Shown: in pieces, positions 1 through 10,010 of the stretch
Position numbering within the stretch: the first letter of the stretch is position 1
Layout: each line of letters begins with the position of its first letter
Assembly (NCBI GenBank): GCA_050084515.1
Contig: CM114272.1
Coordinates: 45,694,001-45,758,000, forward strand
Reading direction: 5' to 3'
Length of the DNA stretch: 64,000 bases
Source of the DNA: Blasia pusilla
Lineage: Eukaryota; Marchantiophyta; Marchantiopsida; Blasiales
The notes under the pieces: generated by a model
Told to the model about the DNA's origin: nothing
The model's input: only the letters and a program-made list of their open reading frames with translations
Databases searched by the model: none
Program-made: the position numbers and the translations under genes

Positions 1-15
1 TCGACCACTGAAGAG

Positions 16-1490
16 TTGAACACCTATCAATGGCACCTAAAGTTAGGCCATATGAGTCTTCAAGGGCTTCAACCATTGAAACAACATAATATGGTGCAAG
101 GGTTACATAATTGCTCTTTTCGAACTCTCCCTTTTTGCACTTCATGTGCCCTAGGGAAGTCAACCAGAGTTCCGTTTCCAAGCACAGGAGCCACTCGTGC
201 GATGAACCTTCCTGGTCTTGTGCACACAGATGTATGTGGCCCTCTAAGAACTCAAACTCTCTCTGGCAGCAAATATCTTATAGCGTTTAATGATGATCTT
301 TCACGTTATACGCATGTGTACTTATTGCAAAAGAAGTCTCAAGCCTTCGCTAAGTTTCAGAAATTTACAGCGATGACTGAAAATTACCTGAATATGTGCA
401 TCAAAGTTTTGTGTTCAGATAATGCTCTTGAATACAAATCTCGAGCTTTTACTGAATTTTGTGTGCACCATGGTATTCAGCGTCAGTTTTCTATTCCTGA
501 TACTCCCAAACAGAACGGAGACTTTGATCAATTCTGTTGTAACTGTCTTGACACATTCTAATCTTTCTCATGGTTATTGGGGAGAAGCTCTCCACACTGC
601 GGTTTATTTATAGAACAGATCTCCATCCAAGGCTCTTCCCAATGACAAAACCCCTTACGAACTTTGGCATGGACAGAAACCTGATCTACGCCACTTACAA
701 GTTTTTGGGAGTACTGCCTTTGCTCATGTTGAGAAAGACCATCGGGGTAAGATTGACCCCAAGAGTATCGAATGTATTTTCCTTGGTTATTCTCCAACAG
801 CTAAAGGATATCGGTTACAGCTGAAAGACTCTCACAAGATTCTTCAGAGTAGATCTGTCAAGTTTATGCCTCTTGCAGTCCGGGATAGTACCCTCCCCCA
901 TCAACAGTCATCCGGTCTTCCGCCCGATGTGCCGGAAGATTTTACTTTGTTTCGTCCATTACCATTAGCTTCATCTACTAATTCAGTCGCAAGCTTCATC
1001 TTCTGCCTATACTTCTTGCGCCACCGTTATCACCAGGACAGCTCCCGGCAGTGGGAGCCTTCACTCCGGGTACGCCGTCCCCTGTAGTGGGAGTTTCTTG
1101 AGGCCCTTCTACTCCCTTGGTGAGTCATTCTCCCACAAATGATGTCCCGGCCACTGCTCCAGCCCGGTTTGGCGGAACATACCAACGCCGCCACTAGAAG
1201 CTTTGGGAGAATCCTCTCTTTTCTACTCCTCTAGTTGATACAGTTTGCAACATAGAGCACTTGTTGGATACACTAAGACAACCTAACTCTACATCTGCGG
1301 CTCTGGTTGTCCAACCTCCGGATCCTGCAGCTTCAGGCGCCATCTCACCCTCTTCCCTTGTTATTGATCCTATCTTTCAAAGGGGGGAAAGAGTTAGAAG
1401 ACATGTCGAAAAAGAGAGGAAGAAGAAGTATCGTAGAGCTTTATTCTCATATGGAGAAACTCACACAACCTACTTCTTATCGAGAAGATT
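16..1490 (+). pseudogene. copia integrase (GAG_pre-integrase + rve), broken
   Basis: The first 181 residues show the HHCC zinc-binding set (WHLKLGH, then CTSCALGK) and the start of the DDE core (HTDVCGP, then CSDNALEY; the family usually has SDNGGEY). Integrase catalyses insertion of element DNA into the host. The frame shifts near 525, just after the TPKQNG motif. The next frame carries the following integrase segment up to a TAG at 611-613. Downstream the same frame continues to about 870 with the typical ELWHGQKP and FLGYSPTAKGY signatures. From 1,260 to 1,490 the linker reads toward the TSYRE motif that normally precedes RT. Frameshift and stop make it non-functional. Confidence 0.85.
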
Positions 1491-1494
1491 TACA

Positions 1495-2200
1495 GAGTGG
1501 TTACCCCGCACCTCCACCACGAGAAAATGATTGACCAGCAGAAGTATCTCCTTGTACAAAGTCAGAGCTAGCATCAGCTAGACCATCCATTATTTCAGCT
1601 TGTACACAATCAGCAAATCAGTTCCTATCTCTATTGCCAAATCAGAGCCCTACCATGATGTGACTCTTCTTACTATCTAAGAGATACTAAGAAGGATTCT
1701 ACTCAGCCACACCTTGCACTCACACTACAGGTCCTCACATGTCACCAGCTCAGAGATCAGACATGGCTCACCATTGAGCACAAACAATCTCCATCAGCAT
1801 ACTAGACAAAACAACCTGCCTTCCAGTGAGGCTCTAGCAAGCACAGCAATTAGTCTCAATCTCCTCTTCCTACTCTCTGATCACTCTGCAGCAGTACCAA
1901 GAGCCTCAGGAGTCCTCACCAAAACTATGCGTGTTGTAGAATTGACTTCTGCTCTCTAAACAGAGACATTATATACATGAGGGTGAGCACTTCTGGCCCT
2001 TGGATCTTCTTGAACTGATCCATACCCTAAATAACAGATGGTGGCTAGCCCTAACTCGAGAATTGCCCTAATTCAAGGTTACCCTAAAAAGATAGAGGAA
2101 CACTAAGTTATCTCTAGCTAACTAAATTAGTATCCAACTAAGTTAATATTTGACTAACTACTTTTAGGGCATGACTAACTAGATATTAACAAATTTCAAC
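1495..2200. repeat. Insertion within the copia integrase-RT linker
   Basis: Copia coding similarity stops after TSYRE near 1,480 and resumes near 2,205 with the WQEAMKDEF motif, so the roughly 700 bp between is an insertion or replaced sequence. It contains a TATATAC element near 1,970 and ends in AT-rich DNA with recurrent CTAACTA-type words. No reading frame is convincing. Its ends have no clear terminal repeat or target duplication, so the class is unknown. Confidence 0.4.
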
Positions 2201-2204
2201 AGAT

Positions 2205-2690
2205 TCTATTAAATGGCAAGAAGCTATGAAAGATGAATTTTCTTCTTTAGAGAAAAATCTTACTGGGACATTGACAGAGTTACCTTTGGGCAAGAACGTC
2301 GTAGGCTGCAAATGGATTTACAAAATCAAATACAAGCCTGATGGTTCTATTGATCGATGTAAGGCCATATTAGTAGCTAAGAGATATTCTCAAGTTTATG
2401 GTGTTGATTTTTTGGAAACATTTTCTCCTGTGGTGAAGTTGACATCCATTCGGGTGTCATTGGCTCTAGCAGCTCAACATGATCTGGAACTTTACCAAGC
2501 GGACGTGAAAACTGCTTTTTTGGACGGACTATTAGATGAAGAAGTTTATATGGCCCTTCCTGAAGGGTTGAATATCTCTTCCGAGAAAAACATAGTATGC
2601 AAATTGAATAAGTCTCTTTATGGACTAAAGCAATCCTCACGACAATGGTATCAACGGATTGATTCGTTTTTACTGCAGATTGCTTTTTTT
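2205..2690 (+). pseudogene. copia reverse transcriptase (RVT_2), 5' half
   Basis: Open frame with the N-terminal copia RT signature: WQEAMKDEF, then VVGCKWIYKIKYKPDGSI, the FSPVVK block, the first catalytic Asp in YQADVKTAFL, and KSLYGLKQSSRQWY. The second half, including the YVDD active site, is absent: similarity ends near 2,690 where a dispersed repeat begins. RT copies element RNA into DNA; this truncated copy cannot. It is the same element as the integrase remains upstream, in the expected order and strand. Confidence 0.85.
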
Positions 2691-2697
2691 AGAATAT

Positions 2698-3309
2698 CAG
2701 AGTTTCTCTACAACCTAGCTATTACAAGCACACTTAGTGCAATAGCAACCACTCAGGTTAGATTGTAGAGGAAAGCACTAGACAACCTGCATCACCAGAT
2801 TACCTTGCATTCTCAAGCACACTTAGTGCAATAGCAACCATTCAGGTTAGCAGCAGTAGACATCTCAATAGCAACCACTCAGGTTAGTACTACTAGACAC
2901 CTTGTATCACAAGACTCACTGAACCCCTCAAGTCAGCAGACCTCTCAGTCTGTACGCAGCAGCACACTCAGTGCTTAGCACACTGAACTACTAAGGTGAG
3001 AAGCACAATCCACTCAGGTAAGCAAAGCACACTCAGTGCTTCTCAATCAGCTCCTCAGCTCAGAGAGTTGTGTTCAGAAAGGTGTAAGAGAATGTTATTT
3101 CGCAGGGCACCCTCAGAGGGTTATATACAGCCAAGAGAATGAGTTTCTAGGTTTTAGGGTTTTAGGGTTAGGGCGTGCCGCCCATAGTAATTCTCAGAAT
3201 TACTGAGGTAACTCTATGGTAACAAGAAATTATTATTTACTGTGGTAAAACACTAAGTTACTATAGTAATTCTATCAGTTACTTTTCACCATAGTAAACT
3301 CCAAGTTAC
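2698..3309. repeat. Dispersed repeat, copy A (612 bp)
   Basis: Near-identical to the copy at 4,542-5,065 apart from an extra internal block of roughly 90 bp containing a repeated CAATAGCAACCACTCAGG word. Shared start CAGAGTTTCTCTAC, shared end CCAAGTTAC. Both copies contain a TATATAC box and the odd palindrome GTAATTCTCAGAATTAC. It truncates the copia RT, so it arrived later or marks a rearrangement. No clear TG/CA ends, terminal inverted repeats or target duplication; it could be a solo LTR of an unusual type or a non-autonomous element. Confidence 0.75.
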
Positions 3310-3722
3310 AACAGCTTTTATCAGAGCTAGAATGTCTAATTATACATTAAAGAGTACGTTTGTGTATTTAGCACTATATGTGGCCTGTGTTGATTCATTC
3401 CAGAAAAGTCTTCTTCAGAAACTTAATCCTGTGGTAGCCTCATGTATTGCTCTATTTTCTAACAGGGAGGAAATGTAGCAAAATTTGTGATGGTTGTTGA
3501 TGGAGCAGATTTGTATGGAAGACTACTTTTAATACCTTTTGTTTATAGAAATGTTTGGGAACACCTGTAACCCTAGACTCTCCCCCATGGGCTCTATTTT
3601 TGGTCGAGTGATGGAGGGAACATTGGATCCTACAGAACCCTCAGTACCCTCCATCTTCAACCCCCTGCTTCTCTACTATCCCTCTTCCTCAATGACTCCT
3701 GCTCCTCTCTCTAACTCACTCC
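3310..3722. other. Unassigned non-coding stretch
   Basis: No convincing gene. A purine-rich tract (GGGAGGAAATGTAGC) near 3,464 could be a polypurine tract followed by a 3' LTR of the copia element, but no second LTR was found to confirm this. A short open frame at 3,539-3,754 has no recognisable similarity. Confidence 0.4.
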
Positions 3723-3802
3723 AACTAAGAAAGTTACGTGGAAAACTTGATTGAAGGTGGTCAGCAACCTTCAATCAAGTCTTCCACCTGACTTTCTTAG
3801 TT
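3723..3802. other. 36-bp-arm hairpin, miRNA-precursor-like
   Basis: Arms 3,723-3,758 and 3,767-3,802 are inverted copies with 33 of 36 positions matching and an 8-nt loop. As RNA it would give a long, nearly perfect stem with one wobble pair and two isolated mismatches. It lies about 180 bp upstream of the first visible MRE11 exon, probably inside an intron. It may be a small foldback element or a young miRNA/siRNA source; no known mature miRNA is matched with confidence. Confidence 0.7.
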
Positions 3803-3984
3803 TTAGCTACAAACTGTAACTTAAATCTCCAGTAACCAGTCGTTTATTGCTAGTGTTACCATGGAAAATTTGAGTATTTTTGACTCACTCTCCATGGGTT
3901 TATTGGATTCTTTATGTAATGCTTTTCATGGAAATTAAGATAGCGTACGCAACTGATGAATGTCATCATTTTCAATTTTCTCAG

Positions 3985-6165
3985 GGCAACCTAAACCAAG
4001 TTGGTGGTGCATTGGAATCAAAAGTGGCCACCGGACAGGCTGGTTTGCAGGGCTTCAGCGATGATGAAGACGTGGCAGGTTTAGGTTCTCCAGGAGGTCC
4101 TAAACCTCCACAAACAACAAGACGGGGGAAAGCTATCTCAAAGAGTGTAGGTGTAACTTCTGGAAGAGGTGCTGTGGGAAGAGGTAGGGGATCTCGTGGC
4201 GGAAGATACAAGCAGACTATACTTGACATGTTGGGACGAGGGGCAAGTCAACCAAGAACTTCTCCACGGTAGGTTGTGAGTTTGTTCAAGTGTATAGGTA
4301 TGTTTTATGTGCTCTGAACTAAACCAAACATGTTTATGTGCTCTGAACTAAACTAAACCCTAAACTAAAAATGTTTTGATTTGTGATATTTAACTTGGAA
4401 CCAGATAATTATCCGCACTACTTCCTTCAAGAAAACACATCACTAAATCTTAAAGCTGAGGGTTTTCGTTAAGCAATGATAATCATAACGTGAATTCAGA
4501 TGGAGGCCTCACCTTTGAATCGGAAATTTGTCTTTTAGAATCAGAGTTTCTCTACAACCTAGCTATTACAAGCACACTTAGTGCAATAGCAACCACGCAG
4601 GTTAGCAGTAGTAGACATCTCAATAGCAACCACTCAGGTTAGTACTACTAGACACCTTGTATCACAAGACTCACTGAACTCCTCAAGTCAGCAGACCTCT
4701 CAGTCTGTAAGCAGCAGCACACTCAGTGCTTAGGACACTGAACTACTAAGGTGAGAAGCACAATCCACTCAGGTAAGCAAAGCACACTCAGTGCTTCTCA
4801 ATCAGCTCCTCAGCTCAGAGAGTTGTGTCCAGAAAGGTGTAAGAGAATGTAAATTCGCAGGGCACCCTCAGAGGGTTATATACAGCCAAGAGAATGAGTT
4901 TCTAGGTTTTAGGGTTTTTAGGGTTAGGGCGTGCCGCCCATAGTAATTCTCAGAATTACTGAGGTAACTCTATGGTAACAAGAAATTATTATTTACTGTG
5001 GTAAAACACTAAGTTACTACAGTAATTCTATCAGTTACTTTTCACTATAGTAAACTCCAAGTTACTATGTTTTACAACATTGTCAATGCCCCATATATTG
5101 AATTGGCCTAGTTGTTTGATGTGCAGAATTATTAGTTTGGCCCTAGAGCTCAAACCTGATGTTCATATTGAGGTTTAGAATTTCAGTTGGACAAGGGAGT
5201 GCTGGAAGACATCCTGCTGTTAGAATTTATGGATGTCTTCAGCAGATGATATTTCCAGGTTACTCCTTCAATTTTGCTCTGATTGTGGACTTCCAATGTG
5301 AAAATGAATTTGGAGAGAAATGTGGTTTTTGGTTGAAGTGCAGGCTTACTTCAAGTTCAGGCTCAGGTTTGGGATCATTAACTCCACACGTAATTAATGA
5401 TAGCGATGAGGACGAGCCTACACTGGCTGCAAATGAGGTGCCTGAAGAGGCAGACAGTGATTCAGTAAGTAGTGGATATCTGATTTCTGATGGTGTCTTT
5501 CAATAAGGAGTAGTTGATGCCCAGATAATCACCAGTTTGAAATGTGGAACTCTAGTGATCAAGGACCTCCCACACTGTTTGCAGGAACCAGCACAATCCC
5601 CTGCCAGGGGTCAAAAGAGAGCTCCCCCTGCATCACACAGAAGGGGAAGAGGGGCTAAAACACAGGAACCACACTCGAAAAGAGGGCGCAAGTCTGTGAC
5701 AACTGCCAATAAAAGTTTCATCGAAGATGATGTAGAAGACGATGATGAGGAGAATCCAACACTGCTAGGAAGGGGTGGCACAACCTCCAAACAGGTACAG
5801 TGGAAATGTAGAACTATGAATCATTCAAATGAGTGATGCCGTATCATGTCTTTTGCTTTCAAAAAGTTTATGGTGTTACAGCCATTGAAGTCATCACATC
5901 ATTTTTCTTCTTCCATGGCCATGCCATACCATGTTCTATCTACCGGTTATGAGCTCATCAAAATTAGAATTACAGCTATCTTTAGGCTATATTGAGGAAA
6001 TCTGGTTCATCCTCTTTTTCACTGAAGAAAACTGTGTTCCCGCCGAGATTTCTTCAAGCGTAATGTCTGGTCATCATCTTTTGGAACTCGACCAACTGAG
6101 CCTGTATCCTTCTGATGTCTTGTTTGCAGGCTACCCGAAGGAGCTGGGGCTCCTTGAGAAGATGA
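3985..6165 (+). CDS. MRE11: MRE11-like double-strand-break repair nuclease, C-terminal exons
   Basis: Four phase-compatible exons: 3,985-4,268, 5,344-5,464, 5,585-5,794 and 6,130-6,165 (TGA), each with AG acceptors and GTAGGT, GTAAGT and GTACAG donors. MRE11 is the nuclease of the MRE11-RAD50-NBS1 complex. The joined product has the features I recall of the plant MRE11 tail: SDDED acidic stretch, Gly-Arg-rich GRGRGSRGG, then KQTILDMLGRG (KQTTLD in Arabidopsis), a second acidic stretch, KRGRKS, an acidic EDDVEDDDEEN run, and an ATRR..GSLRR end resembling VTRNYGALRR. The nuclease exons are not in the window; they may lie upstream across a transposon-filled intron, or this is a gene fragment. 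The second intron carries a dispersed repeat copy. Intron phases match exactly, which argues for a working gene end. Confidence 0.72.
4542..5065. repeat. Dispersed repeat, copy B (524 bp), in MRE11 intron
   Basis: Same family and orientation as 2,698-3,309 and highly similar, lacking the internal partial duplication. It sits between MRE11 exons 4,268 and 5,344. The TATATAC box at about 4,878 gives it a possible promoter inside the intron. Confidence 0.8.
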
Positions 6166-6247
6166 GGTTCAAGCTGCTGTGCAGTTTCAATCAATGACCA
6201 CATCATATGACATGCTCAATGTTTACATAGGTTTCCCTTTTTCTTTT

Positions 6248-6253
6248 AATAAA
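6248..6253 (+). terminator. Polyadenylation signal after MRE11
   Basis: AATAAA 83 bp downstream of the MRE11 stop codon, after a T-rich stretch, on the coding strand. Position and context fit a plant 3' UTR signal. Confidence 0.45.
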
Positions 6254-6259
6254 CTCAGG

Positions 6260-7330
6260 GCTATTAGGATTGGCTTGAACAATCTGAACATGGCATAGCA
6301 CTTGTCCTTTCCTGCACTACTCTCTCTACCACGTGAAAGATTCGTAGAAAGGTGCGGGTAAGAACGATAGGAAGAGGGCACTTGCCCCCCTGAGTTTTAG
6401 CAAGAAAATTGTGAGTTTTATTTTGGTACTTGACTACAGAATAATATTTAAATACTTTTTGAAGTTTTTGTTTCTATAGGGTGTCTGATCCGAGATTTGA
6501 TTCGAAAACGAAAATGTAATTCTAACTCTTCATTAATCAGAATAGAAATAGTACAATCTTAATTAAGAAGTTTTTTTTAAAAAACTGAAAAAATGGATCT
6601 GTTGTGTTTGTGTTACTGAATTTAAATCTGACTACTTAAATTTAAACTACATAGAGTCCTCTCTATGTAGTTTTGTGGTAATATAGAGAATCCTTTGTTT
6701 CTGAGGCGTTCAGTTTTGCCCTTTGATAGAGATGTCAATCATGCTTTCCAATCTTGCCTTCAATTAGTTACCACCAAGAGGATTTAAGTGATTCTCAAGG
6801 TAGATTATGTAGGATTGGAATTTCCTTAATCTGCCCGACTTTATTTATTTTTAATAAAGTTTGTATCCGTTTAACTCAAACCCTCTCCCAACAATATGGA
6901 TCTCTAACCGCCGCTTCTTGCCTCACGTTTTCTGTATCTCATGGTTGAAGTCAATTTTGATGCTTGTAGTTTGGTAGTCTTGCCACCTTATTTCGTGACT
7001 ATTGTGAAAATGTGTTCTCTTGCTTCGATTACATGCCCTCAATAATGAATTTGAATCAAGGCTCTACCAAAACAATTTCCTTATTCCTTAGTACTTACGA
7101 GTATTTTCGTAGTCTTCCTCCAATTGATTCTGATGTCTGCATCATTCCTTAGAAGGATTAGTCATAAGGTATGGTTTGTTGGTTGGATGTCAAGGATATT
7201 TTCCCATCTTGATTGTGATTCTCTTTGGGTATCACGTTGTAGAGTCCAATTTCTACTTCTCCTAGCTTTGCTCTAGAGCATCCACGAGCTTGAGCTTTGT
7301 AAGTGGAAGATTTAGGTAGAGTCCCAAGTA
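6260..7330. other. Non-coding stretch with a perfect 13-bp hairpin
   Basis: No gene recognised. A perfect hairpin lies at 6,644-6,673 (13-bp arms, TCCT loop). Several T-rich and A-rich runs. Open frames here are short and without similarity. Confidence 0.5.
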
Positions 7331-7339
7331 TTCAATCAC

Positions 7340-9000
7340 ATTTTGTAGGTAGGTGGGAAGTTGCCAAGTGCTAATTGGGTCAAGTCTCCTTAAGTGCATT
7401 TCGTCTCCCTAGTAAGTCTCGTCTTCAATCCTCGACCAATCTCCCCAAGTCGCTTGCCTACAGTAAAGTGCATCGGTTAATTCATCATTGTGTGTTCCCT
7501 AGCTCAAACTTCAAAATTCAGTCAAGCATGCATTACGTTTAGTTCTTAGGATTTGAGGTGTAGGGAGGGAAAGTGTCATCCCCTGTAGATACTCTTGAGA
7601 TTTTTCGTGGGAATGCTACCTTCCTTATTGTTTCCTTTGGGCCCTTGATTTCGACCCTCAACCCAAGAGTGGTATGCGGTTTGCAGATCGGTTAGAGAGC
7701 CTCTTAACTCCTCATCTCACGTCTCATGATTGTCTTGCCGTCCTTCACATTTTGTGATTAGTCTTGTGGTGTCTTGCCCATTTTGATTACTCAAATGCTC
7801 CTTGCTTTTCGACCATGATCAGGCGCTTGGCTTTAAGGTCTCAAGTCTCGCTTGCCTTTCATTTGTCCCTGCGAGTAGGTACGCCCATTTCTTGCGGAAG
7901 GCTAATCATAAGAACACGTACACGTGTTCCTAGCGTTAGTTCCGCGGCCGGTTCTGCCACTCTCCCTAGTTTCACGACAAGCTGGTCTCGTATCTAGTTT
8001 TGGTGGGTTATACCAAAGTCTTTCCTCCTGGGACTCACAATCATGATTCACTTCCCAAGTCCCTACTAGCGCCATAGATTTCAACCCCTATCATAGACTT
8101 AGTTATGTGTGACATACCATGGCATGTCTCATGACTTTTGGGTTCTGTCAACTAGTCTTGTGTCTTGCGACTTTCATTACTAAGATTGCTCATGTCTACC
8201 CTACTCTTACGATAACCTAGGTTTTGTCTTGATGTATCTCACCAAGGTCGATCCTCCTTTGATCTATGATAAAGACTTGCTTTTCGGATTGATGTTAGAG
8301 GGAGTATCATAGACTTAGCGCCATAGATTTCAACCCCTATTTTGCCTTGCCTAACTGTGAAGCACTCTTGACTTTGAGATTTGCAATGGGAAATTTTGGG
8401 TTGATTCTTAGAGACCTAGCTGGTTGTGTGCTCCATAAGTAGTCGGGAAGGTCCCAAACACTTATTGGTCTCGAGTTTGCTAAGGTGCATACTATCTCCC
8501 CAAGAAGCCTCGTCCCTAAGCCTCAACCATTTCCCCCAAGTGACTCCCCTTAATCGGAACACGTCGATTATTTCCTCAGTGTATGTCATCATGGTTAATC
8601 CTATGTTCATTGATTTGAGTGGATAAGGAAGGAGTCCCTTATAGGTACTTTTGGGTTTCTCTAAGGGAAGCCCACCTTTCCCATCGTCCATCTAGGGCCC
8701 TTTAGGTTGGCTTACGACCTTAATGTGGATCGTGACCTATCAACCCGCATTTAACTATTTACCTCCCAAGATGCTTTGTGGAGTTTTCTTGAAGAGTTTG
8801 GAACTCTCCATTTCCCAAAATTTATCTTGGAGCTTGGACATGTGTTTCCAATGTGTCATGGTTAGGGCTCGTCTTGACTCCTAACATTTGGCATTTTAAG
8901 GTTGTCTTGTTGCCTTTCGCGTTTTGTGACTGGTCTCATTGTTTCTTACTACTCCTATGTTCCTTGCTTCTCGCCCTAGACTTGGAACTTATCTCCAAGA
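7340..9000. repeat. Diverged duplication, about 650 bp per unit
   Basis: The segment 7,340-7,990 is related to 8,390-9,000, offset by about 1,060 bp: matching blocks include GGGAAG..CC(C/A)A, the CTCCCCAAG run, GGGCCCTT and a TTTTGTGA..GGTCT block, in the same order. Between them a 22-bp word (GCGCCATAGATTTCAACCCC..) occurs at 8,069 and 8,318, adjacent to a CATAGACTTAG word in swapped order. No coding signal. Probably remnants of an old repeat. Confidence 0.5.
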
Positions 9001-9209
9001 AACCCTTTGTACAGTTTAGGCTACGTTGTAAGCACCTTCTTGATACACTTGAATTCTTGGATCCAGTGGTGGGTAACTTTCTCTTCGGTAACAATCCTTT
9101 AAAAATCAATAGTCCTTGTTAGAATTGATATGCATGCAACCCGTCGGATTTTGATAGGTTGTGAGAAAAATCTTCAATGAATCTTTTCAATTCTATCGTA
9201 TCCTCATTC

Positions 9210-9869
9210 AAGGTTGCATGTGAACAAAGTATGTGTCCGTCGACATGTCCATGTCCATGGACTTATGTCCATCATGTGGGCCCCATCTTCCCCTTCTCTC
9301 TCATTCCCCCCACTTGCCTTTGTGTTCCATACTCTGCCGTTTCTTCATCCCCCACTCCCTCCTCCCTTATTGCAATTGCCCTGTCTTCTATCATGAACTA
9401 TAAAGTGTGGGTCTCACCTCTTGCCATCCATGTCTGTGGACATATCCACACTTGTCTATCTATGTCTGTTTTTGTGCAACCATGTCCTCACTGCAATATG
9501 TACTTTTGCAATCAATATTTCTAGCATGCAACCCATAGTTGCAAAAAAACAGACAAGTATGTTCCTAGCACGGACATGGACGGAAAAGTTTTGACAAGTC
9601 TACGGTCATGAATTCGAAAAGGTGGGGCCCACACTTATATTTTATGATGGAAGGCAAGGGAAGGGTGGGCCGGGCAATAAGGGGGGGAGAGAGTGGAGGT
9701 GGGAGGAAGAAGAAACGAGAAAGCGTGGATCACAAAGGCAAGTGGTGGGGATGAGAAAGAAGGGGGAGATGGGGCTCATATGGACAAGTCCTTCTATAAG
9801 ACGAACGTAAGTCCGCGGACATGGACATGTTCATGTCGGTGTACACAAATGTTTTCCATATGCAACCTT
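9210..9869. repeat. Large foldback (inverted repeat) element
   Basis: Left arm 9,210-9,480 and right arm 9,538-9,869 are diverged inverted copies separated by a 57-bp loop. Paired landmarks: AAGGTTGCAT outermost, ACATGTCCATGTCC, CCCATCTTCCCCTTCT against its complement, CCACTTGCCTTTGTG, AAGTGTGGG, and TGTCTGTTTTT innermost. The region has no coding potential beyond short frames. It resembles a foldback element or a long-hairpin small-RNA source. Confidence 0.8.
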
Positions 9870-10010
9870 GGTGAAACCCTTCGGACTCAGACAGATTGCA
9901 CCTGTGGCATGTATGTTCGCTATGCAACCTTTTGGAGTCCGACTAGTTGGTGGAGAGCCGAGTGATTGGATTTGAGTCGAGGTAGTCAACAACAAACTAA
10001 GTTTGTCTTG

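Larger units (their letters stand above)
1..2690 (+). mobile_element. Degenerate Ty1/copia LTR retrotransposon
   Basis: Remains of a copia-type pol gene read left to right: pre-integrase zinc finger, integrase core, a linker, then reverse transcriptase of the copia class. This integrase-before-RT order separates copia from gypsy. The 5' part (gag, protease, 5' LTR) lies outside the window. The frame is broken several times, a block of about 700 bp with no copia similarity interrupts the integrase-RT linker, and the RT is cut off near 2,690 by a dispersed repeat. No LTR was recognised. It may sit within a large MRE11 intron or just upstream of an MRE11 fragment. Confidence 0.85.

Noticed and set aside
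3738-3760. Assignment of the hairpin to the miR159/miR319 family
   Set aside because: A GATTGAAGG word is shared, but the flanking bases do not match the mature miRNAs I know.
3880-3984. Start of the first MRE11-like frame as a translation start
   Set aside because: The segment ends in a good splice acceptor at 3,984 and has no MRE11-like residues before it, so it is most likely intron.
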